From Isoetes taiwanensis (lineage: Eukaryota > Streptophyta > Lycopodiopsida > Isoetales > Isoetaceae), in NCBI GenBank assembly GCA_021234155.1, contig JAJEKV010000035.1, positions 2,232,001 through 2,296,000 of the forward strand: a stretch of DNA of 64,000 nucleotides, read 5' to 3'. The notes beneath the pieces are model-generated. The model worked only from the letters and a program-made list of their open reading frames with translations, did not search any database and was not told the DNA's origin. How positions within the stretch are numbered: position 1 is the stretch's first letter; each line of letters begins with the position of its first letter. A program made the translations under genes and the position numbers. This document shows, in pieces, positions 32,382-44,716 of the stretch.

Positions 32382-32801
32382 ATGATCAGGGATCTAATGA
32401 AATATTTATGGTGCCTACACAGCTATATCTTGACCATAAGCATTAAATCCAGAATGGAGGAATCCACTTTTCAGGAAGAAGACAAATAGAGATGTCAAAT
32501 ATAACTGTCAAAAGCCCATAGCTGATCATAGATCTACTGTAATAGTTATGGTGCCTACACAGCTAAAACATAACCATAAGCAGTAAATCCAGAAAGGAGG
32601 AATCTAATTTTCAGAGATAAGACAAATAGAGATGTCAAATAGAACTGTCAAAAGCCCATACATGATCAGAGATCTAATGTAATAGTTATGGTGCCTACAC
32701 AGCTATAACTTAACCTTTAGCAGTAAATCCAGTATGGAGGAATCTAATTTTCAGAAAGAAGACAAACAGAGATGTCAAATAGAACTGTCAAAAGCCCATA
32801 A
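32382..32801 (-). repeat. three 140-bp tandem units, upstream pseudo-LTR
   Basis: Counterpart of 24951-25370 with the same unit count, so the tandem triplication predates duplication of the pseudo-LTR. Confidence 0.9.
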
Positions 32802-32930
32802 TATTTGCACTAGCAAATAAATACCTTTAGCCAACCAGCAATATTTAAGCCACAAGGCAGCCAAGAGTAGATAACAAAGCAAATTTCCTTGGATGTATAG
32901 GTCTACAGATCACTTGTTCATACGAACTAA

Positions 32931-33389
32931 TTAAGTCAGTACCTGATTATCTTCAATATCTGATTCATGATCATCCATGTATTGTGTTTCAGGAACAAAA
33001 TATGAAGTATCTCCATAGCTTTGTCTATGAGAGCCCTGAAAGCGCCTATTTTGTTGCTGGCCTCCATAGCTAAGCTTGCCTCTCTTGTTAAATCCATCCA
33101 TGCCTAACTTATTGCCTTTCAGATCAATATCTTGCATACAAAATGCAATTTCCCTGTCCAAAACTAATTCATTGAGGCGCTGCTTGGCTGCATTGGAGAT
33201 GGGAAGGTCATCTTCAAGAATGAGCTCCCACGAATCCATTAATCTTATTGCCAGGTTATCACAGATATGGTATCCGCCCCACATGAATACAATTCGCAAT
33301 TCAAAGCATACAGCACATACCTCGAAACTACAACTCGAGGTAGGGCAGCGATCTGCTACTTCGGCGCTTAAAGGCCGGGGAGGTTTCAA
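32931..33389 (-). CDS. pseudo-LTR open frame, upstream copy
   Basis: Same 152 codons as 25500-25958, with the same internal donor-like sites. If the upstream repeat is the promoter end, this is the copy likely to be transcribed ahead of ORF1 and RT. Confidence 0.35.
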   Translation of the reverse strand: MKPPRPLSAEVADRCPTSSCSFEVCAVCFELRIVFMWGGYHICDNLAIRLMDSWELILEDDLPISNAAKQRLNELVLDREIAFCMQDIDLKGNKLGMDGFNKRGKLSYGGQQQNRRFQGSHRQSYGDTSYFVPETQYMDDHESDIEDNQVLT

Positions 33390-33753
33390 GAAAGCATGAT
33401 ATTTGGAAAATCTTTCAAGTCCACAACCCTATCTACAGGTCGAAAATAGCCAAGAGGCATTTCTGAGGTTTAAAATAATAATACACCTATACTTCTACAA
33501 GGGTAAAACTGCTGGCCATAGTGTAAAAGGTAAGACCATTACTATGAAAATTCACATACCTTATATTCTTAAGCCAGTTTAACTTGCAAGACTATGGGAA
33601 TAAGAATAAACCCAGAGTTCCATTGGAAAATACGTTAGCCAGATTAAGAAGCCCCCAACTTCAATGTATCAACCATGTCTTAATGAGATGTTTTACTAGT
33701 CCCATTATGGCTTACCAAGCACACTTAATAGAAAAAAAAAAAAAAAAAAAACA

Positions 33754-34020
33754 GGGTTGGTCCGCCCCAAACCCCTTTCCGACAGTTTCGGAAGGCCCTT
33801 TTGCGCGGACCGACCCTATTTCGCCTATAGGTGTCCATTTTGCTCAAGAAAAGTTACATGCTAGGCTAGAATTGATTAATTAGTCATGTTAGGATCTTTC
33901 CAACCTCAAAAATTCGTCAAAATTGCTTCAAAAATCGCGAAATCGGGTTGGTCCGCGCCAAACCCCTTTCCGACAGTTTCGGAAGGCCCTTTCGCGCGAA
34001 CCATCCCGATTTGGCCCTTT
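33754..34020 (+). repeat. direct repeat of about 75 bp, two copies
   Basis: gggttggtccgc begins copies at about 33755 and 33945, each with caaacccctttccgacag and a TTCCGA...TTCGGAA hairpin followed by aaggccctt. Probably the start of an unrelated inserted element. Confidence 0.75.
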
Positions 34021-34189
34021 TTGGCCTAATTTGACCAATTTTGACCCAGCAACCTGCCATGTAGTGTTTCTTGCTTTGTTTTGCTTAGAATTGCACTTCA
34101 TGGTAGCTCATTTGGACGCTCATAGCCTTTGAACAAAGTCCTTCCACATCAAGAACCCTTGTGCACGGAACCCGAGGCATCCCTAGTCT

Positions 34190-34498
34190 ATAAAAGGGAG
34201 CCTCATTTGTCATTTTCTCACCATCAAAACTGCTCTCAGCACTTCAGGCGATTTTCCAACTCCCTACTCATCTTCACAAGCCATTTTTCATAGCTATCTC
34301 TGCTCAATGGCGCCATCAAGCTTTGTTAGATGGTACAGTGAGGCCAATCACATCCGTGATTTCCCTGCCAAGCAAGCCTTCCATGTCTTTGATCATCTCT
34401 TTGATCTCCATGCCACGTTGACTAGAACTCCCTATTACACCGACATCATTTGCCAATATGACCAAGCCTTAGAGTTAGAACCAAGATCCTTAAGCTAG
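34190..34498 (+). promoter_or_regulatory. TATA box, leader and 63-codon ORF
   Basis: A good plant TATA box (ctataaaag, about 34190) is followed by a C/T- and A-rich leader of about 110 bases. An ATG at 34307 opens 63 codons (MAPSSFVRWYSEANH to a stop at 34498). This looks like the promoter and truncated first exon of another gene or transposon trapped in the composite element. The protein is not recognised. Confidence 0.45.
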
Positions 34499-34749
34499 AT
34501 AGAGACAACATCTGCACTTATCATAGCTTAGTTGTCACTCTTATCTTGCTAAGTGTCTTCTTGTCTACATATAGGTAGTATAATTAAACCTTTTTCTTAG
34601 AAACCCAGCTAGTTGCCAAGGCCTTAGAAATTGTTGTCACACGTTGGTATGATACACCAACACACGTTATAGGTGCACTACCATCAAGTGTCTTCAGCCA
34701 TGCCTTTGTATCATAGATAATTATCTAGGAATTTATTCTACCTAGGTAA

Positions 34750-37700
34750 TTTAGTGTAACACACCAAGTACACCCAGTGAATCAGTCTCCTTCTACCACC
34801 CCATAACAGTAGATAAGTACCTTCTCAGTGCCTAGTAAAGTGCCAAGTGGGTCAATTGAGGTAGAGTGGATAAAGGCATAAAAATAGGGTTTGTAGAGTA
34901 AGTAGACATAAGTAATTGTTCTTGTGGTAGTATTAGTTACCTTGTGCTTAGGGCAGTAAAAATAGGCCAGGAGAACCTTCGTTACAGATCCTCGAGCCTC
35001 GACAGTGGAGCCACTCGACAACATCAACGAATTGAAAGCAAAGGGCAAACTTATGGAGGAAACTTCAGCAAATCAAAGGCCAAGATGGTGTATAGGGAAG
35101 GCCGAACACAAAATAAGAAAGGGGAACCTATCGGAAGGACGACTGCGACATCAAGATTAGACATAAGAATTGCCAAGAGGAATGGGCATCATGGCACTTA
35201 CAAAATTGATGACATTAGGGGAGGAACACCTCCTAGTCAAGGATATATTGTCTCGAGGAACGACCCCACATCGACGACTAATGTCACAGCTACGCCATCA
35301 AAAAGTGGATGACTTCATCAACTTATGATATCAAGAGTTCTGAAGGATGAGACTGAGCATACCTCCTAGGATTAGCAACTATAGCAGATATAGAGGCCAT
35401 AGTAGTATCAGATTCAGACTTCAAGCAAAGATGCTTCGGCTAAGGAGGTATTACAAGCCAGCAAGGGTGGGCTTCTCAGGAGTAGGAATATGGCAAACTG
35501 CAACAAACTTCTTCCTCATCAGCCCCCGATGCTTGAAAAATTTTGCATCAACCTCGACAGCACCATCTCAAGATCATGACAATCTTCTACCTTAGAGATT
35601 AGAGGTCAAACACCATCAAGAAGAGGCATCATGGGGGACCAAGTACCAGCATTATTAATTGATCAGTCAAGATTAGTCCCTGCAGACGGACGTGCATAAA
35701 CTCCTCTCAGCAAGAGAAGTTGCACAGTTAGAAGTAGTAAAGCACTCGACATGTCATCAGCCTTATAACAGCAGCATGTGGCCGCCAGGATGAAGAATCA
35801 AATCAACAAGCTCAACACAACAATATCAATTCAGGAGTTAGAAGAATCATCCTCGAATCTAATAACCTTCAAAGGCGAGATGAGTTAAAAGCGAAAGATT
35901 CTACGCAGTGGTGAACATTATCTTCAAGCTCTTGGGATGCGACACCGAGCGTTATGTTATCTACATCAGCAAGTCCACTAAGAGGGATAATGTTAATGAA
36001 GGTAATCAGCATCAACATTCAGGACGAGCAGAGTCAGAATATGTTCAATGAAAGGAAGCAGAGCACTCGAATGATCATACAACAACTCCAAGGATACCAG
36101 ATTCTTTTCAACAAATTATGGACCATCGCCTTGCTACTCCAACGACTAATGACTACACCATCTTTGAGCAAGCTAGAGGACCTATCAGATAGTTGAGTAT
36201 CTTAGAATTATGGGTGATAACATCCATGATGGGATTGGGACGAAAATTCGAGTAGATTTTTTTTTTGTTATTTCTTTTAGAAGGGATGTACCCAAGAATT
36301 GAGCAAAGCTTCAAGGATTGGGAAGAAAATGTATGGAGTACAATAATTGTATACATTGCTGGCAGATATCTAATGTATTGGAACCTCTTCGTGAGCTTGA
36401 TCACCTCGCTAAGAAGGATTCAATAATAGGATAACCGTCGACCATGTATATGACAAGTACTTCCGCAACATAAGGAATAATCCGACCAAATGAAGGGAAG
36501 CAATCTAATAAGTCCGACCAACTTCTTAGATGATATCAACTCAAAGGTGGGACTATTTCAAGAGGGCAATAATTAAGAAAGGGGAGATCCTAGACTATAG
36601 ATTAGATCTAAAACAAGAATAATTATCTAATCATATAATTTTCTATGTGTGCCCAAAAGTAATGTCATGCCGACTAAACTTGTGGCCATAGGATTTATGT
36701 AAGTAGTTCTTTAACTTGTAATTTTGCTCCTCCTAGATGATGGACATCTTTAAGAGCAAGACTCTTAAGTCTAAATCTAGGCCAGTAATTAAGCCAAGGC
36801 CAAGTAATCAGCAGCACCAACGGAACAAGAGTCAAGTTCGACATCAACCTAAAGCGAAGCAAAGTACAGCATCGGCACCAACTTATCTACATTGGCAATT
36901 ATGACCTCATAATAAGCATGCAATATTAAAGCTGGCTAAGGCAATAATTGATTATCATAAGCAAGAGATACTTATCCCAGCACCAAAGGGCAAGTACCTT
37001 ATAATTTAAGTTAAGTAATTCCAATCGTGCAACGCATGTCGTTAAGGCAATTACTTAAGTGCGTCATGGGGAATGAGGTCGTACATAAGCTACAAGTTGT
37101 CGACCCCGACTATAAGAGTAAGAAGGAAGATGCTACTTCGAAACAGTTGCCTCGGCCAGTTTCTAAGTTAATCAAGAAGTCTCATGATATACCTCCAGAT
37201 GAAATTTGAGAGCTTTTGTTCTATAGAAGCATAGAGTCTGAAATCACTCTTGCACCGGAGGCAGAGCCGATCAGCAAGGCTCTTTATAGAATCAACACTT
37301 TCGAGCTAGTAGAGCTCAAGAAGCAGTTGTAGGAGTTGATCGATTTGAGGATCCTTTCGGCCAAGATGGAAGTCTAAAGATGTATATCAACCATGGGCAG
37401 CTCAACAAGCAACGACATAATGGATCAGCCCCAAGAAGCAAGATTCTTCTTCAAAATAGACTTAAGCTCGGGCAATCAGCAAATAAGGATGAAGGGGAAG
37501 ATAATTATAAGACTCCTTCAGAACACGGTATGGGCACTATGATTTCACAGTTATGCCCCTAAATCTATGGAATGCTCCACCAACGTGTATGCATTTGAGA
37601 ACGACATCTTCGAAGATTGTTTTGGACGAGTTCGTCATCAATCTCTCTTCAACGACATCATGATCTACAGCAAATTAATGGAAGAGCATGTAGCCCAATT

Positions 37701-39262
37701 GAGGGAAGCCATGGAGATGCTAAGATGCCGCCACTCATTTGCAAGCTTTTGAAGCATCAATCTGCAATGCGATCTCCACTTCGGCAAGCGAATTCGGTAA
37801 GAAGATAGAAGAAGCCATCTCCTCCAACATAGAGTTCAAGCATAGTGGGCTAGTCCTTGCAAGAGTGCAAGGACGGATTAAGAAAGAGAAACCTTCAAAT
37901 ATTTTAAAAAGGAAGGTAATCTTTAATATCAAAGAACAACTATACATACCCAAAGTATAAGAAGTAAGAAAAATCTTCCATGACACGCATAATAGCCCTA
38001 TTTCCGGCCATGCAAAATTTATAAAGGCTTACTTCAAGATTAGAAGTAGCTACGTCTGGCCGGGCATGAAGAAGCAGATAATCAGACATAGCCAAGAATG
38101 CCAGTGGAGCCAGCAGCCAAGGGCGGAACAACTTAATTCCGGGGAGTTTTGGAACCTTGGGCGGTGCCAGCGCCAAGTGGGAAGTCTTCAAAGCATGGTT
38201 TTCATAGCAGGACTTCCAAGGATCAACAAGAAGCTTGAAGCCTTGATGGTTGTGGTATATAGCTTATCAAAAGGGCACACACTTGCCATGCCACACCATA
38301 GACACCGCTTTGGATCTAGCCATGTGGTCTACATAAGAGTTCTTTTAGGCTGCATGGAATGCACAGGTCGATCATCACCAATAGAGATCCGAAGTTCTTT
38401 AGTGACGTTTAGCAAGACTTCTTCAACACGAGCTGCACCAACTTGTTGATGAGTTTTGCTTATCATTTGCAGTCAAATTGGCAAAGGGACCGCACCAACA
38501 CAAATTTGGAGAGCACGTTGAGAAACTATGATTGGAACAAGAAATCCAAATGGGCGATTACATCCCACCGCCGAAGTTACGCATACAATAATATGAAGCA
38601 AGATGATCACTTACAGTTATCAATGCTTGACCCTAGTCATGTGGCATAATCTAGTGCCCTAGGTGGAAGTTTCTCAACCACGACGCGGTAGCTTTTGGTA
38701 GAAGTGTGGGAATATCTTCAAACAACATGGGCACATCTGAAGAGTCTAGCAGATAGACATAAAACTCCTCGAGAGTTGTTTTGTTGTGAGAGATAAAGTT
38801 TGGCTCAAGTAAAGGTTAAGCAAGGGAAGCTCGCATCGGCAATTGTAAGAAGCTCACCCCTGGGTGGGCCGGTGCGTTCAAGATCTTGGAGAAGAGTGGG
38901 CTCTCAGGCCTACAAGTTGGATCTCTCGGCCCACCTTAAGGTCTTCCATGTGAGTATTGGAAAGGCACGATCCTAACCCTGAGGAGGTTTTGGATACTCC
39001 AACTTTGTTGGAAATGACGGAGGATCAAGTTGAAATTGTGCCTAAATTGCTTCTTGATAAGTCATTCAAGAGGACTAGGTGGTCTCAATTCCTCCAGTAT
39101 TTGGTCAAGTGGAAGCACTTGCCCGTGGAAGACGCGACCTGGGTATCGAAGCAGGATTTGGAGAAGCAATACCCAGAGTTTATAAAGGACTTTGATGGGC
39201 GAGTCATCTCGAATCGAATTCGGCTTACGACTTGCCGGGTGGTTAGCTTAGTGTGTCCTTAG
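34750..39262 (+). pseudogene. decayed gag-pol of 22-kb element
   Basis: Homologous pieces appear in many frames. About 34767-35650 matches the relic at 46080-46985 (minus). About 37210-37740 retains RT-like pieces (TLAPEAEPISKALYRI, then FFKIDLSSGNQQIRMK) and a motif-C-like FNDIMIYSKLMEEHVAQL. About 37975-38115 retains an integrase zinc-binding remnant (ISGHAKFIKAYF, SYVWPGMKKQI). About 38200-38290 resembles the integrase core. The C-terminal chromodomain (QYLVKWKHLPVEDATW) is open at 38957-39262. Stops and frame changes occur throughout, so no functional protein is possible. Confidence 0.8.
38957..39262 (+). pseudogene. chromodomain remnant of integrase
   Basis: About 100 open codons with VKWKHLPVEDATWVSKQDLE, the aromatic-cage type segment of Ty3/gypsy chromodomains. 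It resembles the chromovirus chromodomain at about 16950-17010 but is clearly a different family. Confidence 0.75.
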
Positions 39263-39267
39263 TTAGC

Positions 39268-39684
39268 CTTAGTGTTGGCATGTGTATTCTATCTAGTAGA
39301 GTGCATGTGCGAGAATCTTGGAACGATGTGGCGATGATGGGATACGCTTTAAGGCATTCTCTAGGCCAACACGCGCACCAAGAGGTGCGCATGACCCGAT
39401 AGGGTCATGTAAGTGAGATAGTGAAGCATGGTGGGCAATGATGGGACATCTGTCGGATGCTCACTATGCCACGATGCTTTTAGTAGTGGCATATGTATTC
39501 TAGCTAGTAGACCGTGCATTTGCCACAACCTTGGAATGTGTGGCGATGATGGGATATGCCCTAAGGCATTCTCTAGGCCAACACGCACCAAGAGGTGCGC
39601 ATGACCAATAGGGTCATGTGAGAGAGGAAGTGAGGCATGGTGGGCGATGATGGGACATCGGTCGGATGCTCTCTATGCCACGAT
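39268..39684 (+). repeat. tandem duplication of about 208 bp in 3' untranslated region
   Basis: Units start at about 39268 and 39478 and share gtattctaNctagtaga, ggcattctctaggccaacac, caagaggtgcgcatgacc and tgatgggacatc. The motif GCGATGATGGGA recurs further along (about 39742 and, degenerate, about 39850), so older copies extend to about 39870. Confidence 0.85.
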
Positions 39685-40330
39685 GCGGGGCTCGCACACC
39701 TGGCCATAGGGGGGTCATGGTGAAGGTCAAAGTGATCATGCGCGATGATGGGATCGTGAGACGTTCCCTAGCTTAAAACCCTTGGGGCATGATGCACTAG
39801 GGGTACTCGGCACCGGGTAACCGAGTACAAGGTAGCACTTGATCATGGGCGATGATAGGATCATCTTAAATGGTCCTTAAGCTCAAATCCGAAAGGGCCA
39901 TGATCGAGTGCAAGGTAGTAGGGTAACCTTGAGCTAGTAGTTCGGCTCAAGGAGGTAGGTAAGGGGGGTGGTCCCCTAAAACCACAAACTTATTAACTTA
40001 TATAACGTAATGTGCTACTTGTGCAGGCCAGTGAAGGGAAGCATGAAGGAGGGAGCACGTTACGAGAAGATAGGAGTCATAGATTTTAGACTAACTATGA
40101 ACTCCTAAATTTGTTGAATAATATTATATGTGTATACTTTTATAATAATAGTTGCTATAGCTATATAATTTTGTATAACTTATAAATATAGCTTTATAAT
40201 TACATAATAAGTAATTAACGAAAAGTTGATCTTTTCAATAGAGTTAAGTTCATATATTCTTGTTGTGTGCTTTTGCAGGATTAGTGTAGGTTAGTCACCT
40301 TAGCGTAATGCTGAGGACAGCATTATCCTA

Positions 40331-40342
40331 AGGGGGGGAGAA
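40331..40342 (+). other. polypurine tract
   Basis: AGGGGGGGAGAA directly precedes the 3' LTR. Confidence 0.85.
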
Positions 40343-41990
40343 TGTGACGTTCCAGGGAAATATACGCCATAAATACGTATATTTCCAGGACCGTCACTAT
40401 ACAAGTCTATCTTCATAGCCTTGTATACCATAGATTGTGGCACTAGGGGGCATGACTAAGTTATTCATATAACTTAGCCAACCTTAGGTTAAGACCATCT
40501 TCCACGTGGCCTTAACCTATTGGGCACCCGCCACACGGACTTACCCTATTGGAGCCACGTGGTATAACATGTGAACCCTAACCTATAAAGGCCTAAACCC
40601 TAACCCTAGGCCTCTTTTCTGGCTCCAATAGTCTTGGAACCTTCTTCGCGCTCGAAACTCCGTTTCGAGAACCGTCTGCTGTGGCACAGCATAGCATGGC
40701 AGCCCCCAGAGCGTGAGCGCATCAGCAGGAGTGGGAGCTACCTCGAACACTTCGAAGACCATGGAGACGCCAAGATTGGGAGGGAGTGCTTCAGGAGCAG
40801 GTATGTAGAGTAGTAGCCATAGTAGTTCATCGGAATTAACATTCGGATGAGTTAGTATCTTGTATCTAGGGTAGAGCCATCCTAGAACCCTCATGCATCA
40901 TCTTGAACCCTAATCAAGGAACCCTAACTGTAAGTTAGATTTGTATGATTAGGTTAAGATGTTCTTATGATTATTCTCATGATATGATGATTATGTGATG
41001 ATGGTTGATCATGTTTGCTCCTCTTGTATTGGGAAGGGGGGTAGAAACCTAGAGCCATATGTAGTATGCTCCTAGTTTAGATCCCTTAGTTCCTATTTAG
41101 TTGCTGACTGTGCATAGGAACCCAGGGCTATGGAGGCTATGATGTGACTCAAGACTACACAACGGGGCTAGAGGCAATGCGGAGGGAGGATCCCCTGCCG
41201 AAAGGGGGGCTACTGGGGGATCCCATAGTGGGCTAGGCTTATGGTCGGTCACTTCGTGTGGGCCGAGCATGGGTCCGACACCTCCTGGGGCGATGGTGTC
41301 GCCCTGCCTCTCAAGAGTTGCAAGTGTCAGCTTGGCTCTTGTTTTGGGGGGTTCAGTCGGGTATGAATCGTGTGTCGCCACGATTCTCTAGCCGCCCGTG
41401 GAACCTCTAGACCCCGGGAAGGGGAGATGCAACCCTTCCTGCCTCAACGGACCAGGGAGATGCAACCTGGAGTAGTCCCGATGGGTGATGCCATGGGATT
41501 GCGTATCCGGAAGGCTAGAGTCATGCCAGAGCCTGATCTAGCCCATCTGCAAAGTATGCACAGGAGGGGCGGATGGAGTGGTCAACCCTAGCCATTGTCT
41601 TATGCCAGCCCCGCCATTGTTATGACTCGGTCTGCTCTATCCTGAGGCCTATCCAGTCAGTCGACTTCCTTATGTGTCGGAGCCACGGGTAGGAGCTCTC
41701 ATGTTTTTTATGGCATATGATTATGTTCTTTGCACCTATGGATATGTGGATGGGCTACCCTTCGAGGTAGTGTGATGTATTGTTATTGCTAGTTCTGACG
41801 ATGTTTATGCTTCCGCTGTGATAGGAGCCCATAGGGGAAGGGCGCGCAAGACACCTTCGTGTCCCCTTCCCGCACTATGGAGATCCCAGAGTGCGGGATA
41901 GACGGAGGGCCCGTGCGGTCGGAGGACCGGATGGGGGATTTCCTACGGAGTGTACGGCTGGGAGCCGTATATTTAGTAGGGAGCATCACA
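40343..41990 (+). repeat. 3' LTR of 22-kb element
   Basis: 1,648 bp ending GAGCATCACA, paired with 19749-21400. TSD aatgt follows. TATA and telo-box-like motifs are kept (about 40581-40610). Confidence 0.92.
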
Positions 41991-41995
41991 AATGT

Positions 41996-44716
41996 TAGGT
42001 AAAAGGATCTTATTACATGGTCTTGGCCGAGCTTGGAAAAATTAGTTAGCTGCTCGGTCTTATAACTATTATGTAACCAATGAACTATAAATGTAAAACT
42101 TGTGTTGATCTGCTCTGAACTGTAAAGCTTTGAACTGCATTACTATTTGGACAACTGGGAGTATCCTGTTAAATTTGATGTACACGGAATTTGCTTCCCT
42201 CTTTCCATTCTGGATTGTAGGGAGCTTCCAGGTGGCAGCACATGATTAAAGATCACGTGGAATTTGCGGCCCATTTTCCATGTTGTACTTAGAAATAACA
42301 TTGAGGTACCAATGGTTGGGAGGGCGCATTCTCCAAAATAATATTTATAGAAAGAAATGCATACATATAAATTGTTGGAAGTAGAATAAAATTAACAACA
42401 AGGGCCTTAACCCCATCTATACCACTACTCCACACGAATTTTTGATCAAACAATAAACATCCTCACAAAAAATCCATGCAAAATAACATTGCTAATAATG
42501 GGTTGACCATTGTTCTTCTATAGTTAGCTAGACATGGAAGGCCATTATGTTGGTTTGTGTAGAGGTCACTGAACTATATTCTGGTATATTGCATGAATAT
42601 ACTAGAATATTGAAACCTCCAGTGACTCAAATTGCATGGTATATTCCATAAAAAGCTTGACAATGCTATGTGCCTACTTGTTAAGAGAATGCCCCCAAGT
42701 CCCCTCCCCCCCCAATGGTATATTCCATGAATGTGCCAAAATACATTGGAATAAACTCGTCTTACACCCTTTCTGCCGCATGCCCCTTAATTAAATCTAA
42801 AACAAAAAGTGAGTTCACCAAAAGACAACCCCAACATATTCCTTCATTATAAATCCACAATTCTTAAACCTTGTAATATCAACCCTTAAACGTCTAAGAC
42901 TTGCCATAAAGTCAATGAGTTTGCCAAAAGGCATCCCTTCATTATACATAATAATCCACCGTTAAGTCTCCAAGGCTTGCCTGTTTTCAAGTTATTTCTA
43001 CTTATAAGCCTGTTCTTCAAGTTATTTCTGTCATATTTGCAAGTTTCTGACCTCCAAGGCTATTCCAAGGCCTTGGAACCTGAATGTCTTGATACAACCA
43101 TGTATACACGTGCCAATACCATAAGCAGAGATAAATGATAGAACGTCGAGTTAAGGGCCACTTTAATTGAGCATTCAACAACTTCTTATTGCTCATTTAC
43201 TAATAATATATAATGAACCAATCATTTTCACATAGCATTATGCCAACCAAATGCTATAGTATGTCCTCGAAAACCCTTCCTTCGGGGTGAATTCTTTTAA
43301 GCTTGATAGTAATTGAATCACTAATGGGTACTAGACCCGTGCGGTTCTACCACTGTTGGAACACCAACAAAATACCATTCGGCATTTAACATGGATCCCA
43401 GGATCATGCGGCATCCACATCATTATTCCGCACCAGGACATTATGATCTTGTCACCGTTGCAGGCACCAAGGTGGGCCCCAAAATGTATTTCAGAGTAGT
43501 GGATTGGATGCCAAAATTGATACCATGACATTTTAATTCAATTCAATGTACATTGATGGGCAAATTTGAACTAGCCTTCAGACTATGTCATAAGTCATAG
43601 AATTGTTTTAACAAACCATTACTAGTTTTAATAAACTACTATAATACGCATGAAACAACCTCATAAATCATAACTAGTTTTTAACAAAGCACTATCACAT
43701 TTAAACCTAGCATTAGTAACCAGCATCAATCTCAACAAACCATTATGATATGTGGTTTTCTTCTATAAAATAAAATCATGCATAAAAAACCACATATATC
43801 ATGGTTTTCAGATGATTTGACATTGGTTAAATATAATAGTTTAGCTTTGGGCTCCCTGTGAATCCTTTTCTTTTCTGATCCCATTGTAATGTACAGTCTC
43901 CAACCATCCATCCTTTCTAGCATCTACTATATGCAGCTAACAACCACCATAACATGCAACACTCATCTCTAAGATTTGATATTACTTTGTTCTGCAAGTC
44001 ATTTGACCAATTCCAGAAAACCAATGATTTTTTTACTTTTGAATTCAATAAGTCTGGCTTTACTCTTCTGCCAAAACTATTTATACAAGGCCAGATGGCA
44101 TGCTATATGATATTGTACCAGGACTGCTGCATATGCAGCAGGTGTGATAAGAAAACATTGTTCACATTGCATTGGATTTATTGAGTTATACAATGTCCCA
44201 ATGACCTCCCTCCATAAATCCAAATACCATAAATTTCTGTTCTTTTCCAGGTCTATAGTTGTACTTGAATAGCGAAATGACAAACTTTAGCCTAAATATC
44301 GACTTGTTATTAGAAATCCTTTTTAGGTAGCAAAACAAGCATCATGATACGGACAAAAAAACTTGCTTATGATGCTCTGTTTGTTTTATGCTACTAGTTT
44401 TGTTGTATGTATTATAATTAGGGTCCATGCACACATGATTTTCCACAAGTATGTAATGACACAGTCTTGTTGGAACATACTGGATTAAATGTCATAGAAG
44501 ACAATCTAGCTCTTGAAGAGAAACAAAGCAGATGACTCTTGTCTGTGTCATTTCAGGTTTATACATGCGTTGTTATTGATTATTTTAAGTTGTGTAATGC
44601 TTATGAACCTTGAAGCAGCTGCTTTCAAGCCAAATATTATTCCCTATTACCATGCAGTGCTTGAAGTGATTGAGATTGAAAATATAGATGATGCTAGAAG
44701 TAAAGTCACTGTAAGT
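41996..44716. other. no gene seen
   Basis: AT-rich intergenic DNA. A short open segment before a GTAAGT-like site at about 44711 (EAAAFKPNIIPYYHAVLEVI) could be an exon scrap, but I do not recognise it. Confidence 0.35.

Larger units (their letters stand above)
23190..33731 (-). mobile_element. Penelope-like element with 3.1-kb pseudo-LTRs, nested
   Basis: On the minus strand the order is pseudo-LTR (33731-30620), ORF1 (30474-28867), RT ORF (28580-26490), pseudo-LTR (26316-23190). The two direct repeats are about 99 percent identical and each ends in ...CTAGTTCAAGCCGG next to a T run (A run on the plus strand). Direct repeats around a Penelope-type RT are the known pLTR arrangement of Penelope-like elements, which can also keep introns. 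Strong splice-like sites flank the ORFs. No GIY-YIG endonuclease was found in any reading frame I examined. Two diverged relatives lie at 3285 and 5446. No target duplication could be separated from the flanking A tracts. Confidence 0.82.
30620..33731 (-). repeat. PLE upstream pseudo-LTR
   Basis: About 3.11 kb, the first part of the element on the minus strand, probably carrying the promoter and leader exons. It ends (plus strand) in an A20 tract at 33732-33751. The CTGCAG block of the other copy (24758) reads CTGCGA here (about 32188), removing the consensus donor at that position. Confidence 0.85.
19749..41990 (+). mobile_element. 22.2-kb composite Ty3/gypsy element
   Basis: A 1.65-kb LTR pair, a PBS, a PPT and a 5-bp TSD bound 22,242 bp. 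The internal region holds a charged low-complexity ORF (about 22205), an inserted PLE (23190-33731), a foreign-looking promoter segment (about 33754-34500) and the element's own decayed pol (about 34750-39262) ending in a chromodomain. The LTRs are nearly identical while pol carries many stops and frame changes. The element probably moved with proteins supplied by a relative. Confidence 0.88.

Noticed and set aside
23190-33731. Reading the 3.1-kb direct repeats as ordinary LTRs
   Set aside because: There is no TG...CA end, no PBS and no PPT, and the RT is Penelope-type, not LTR-type.
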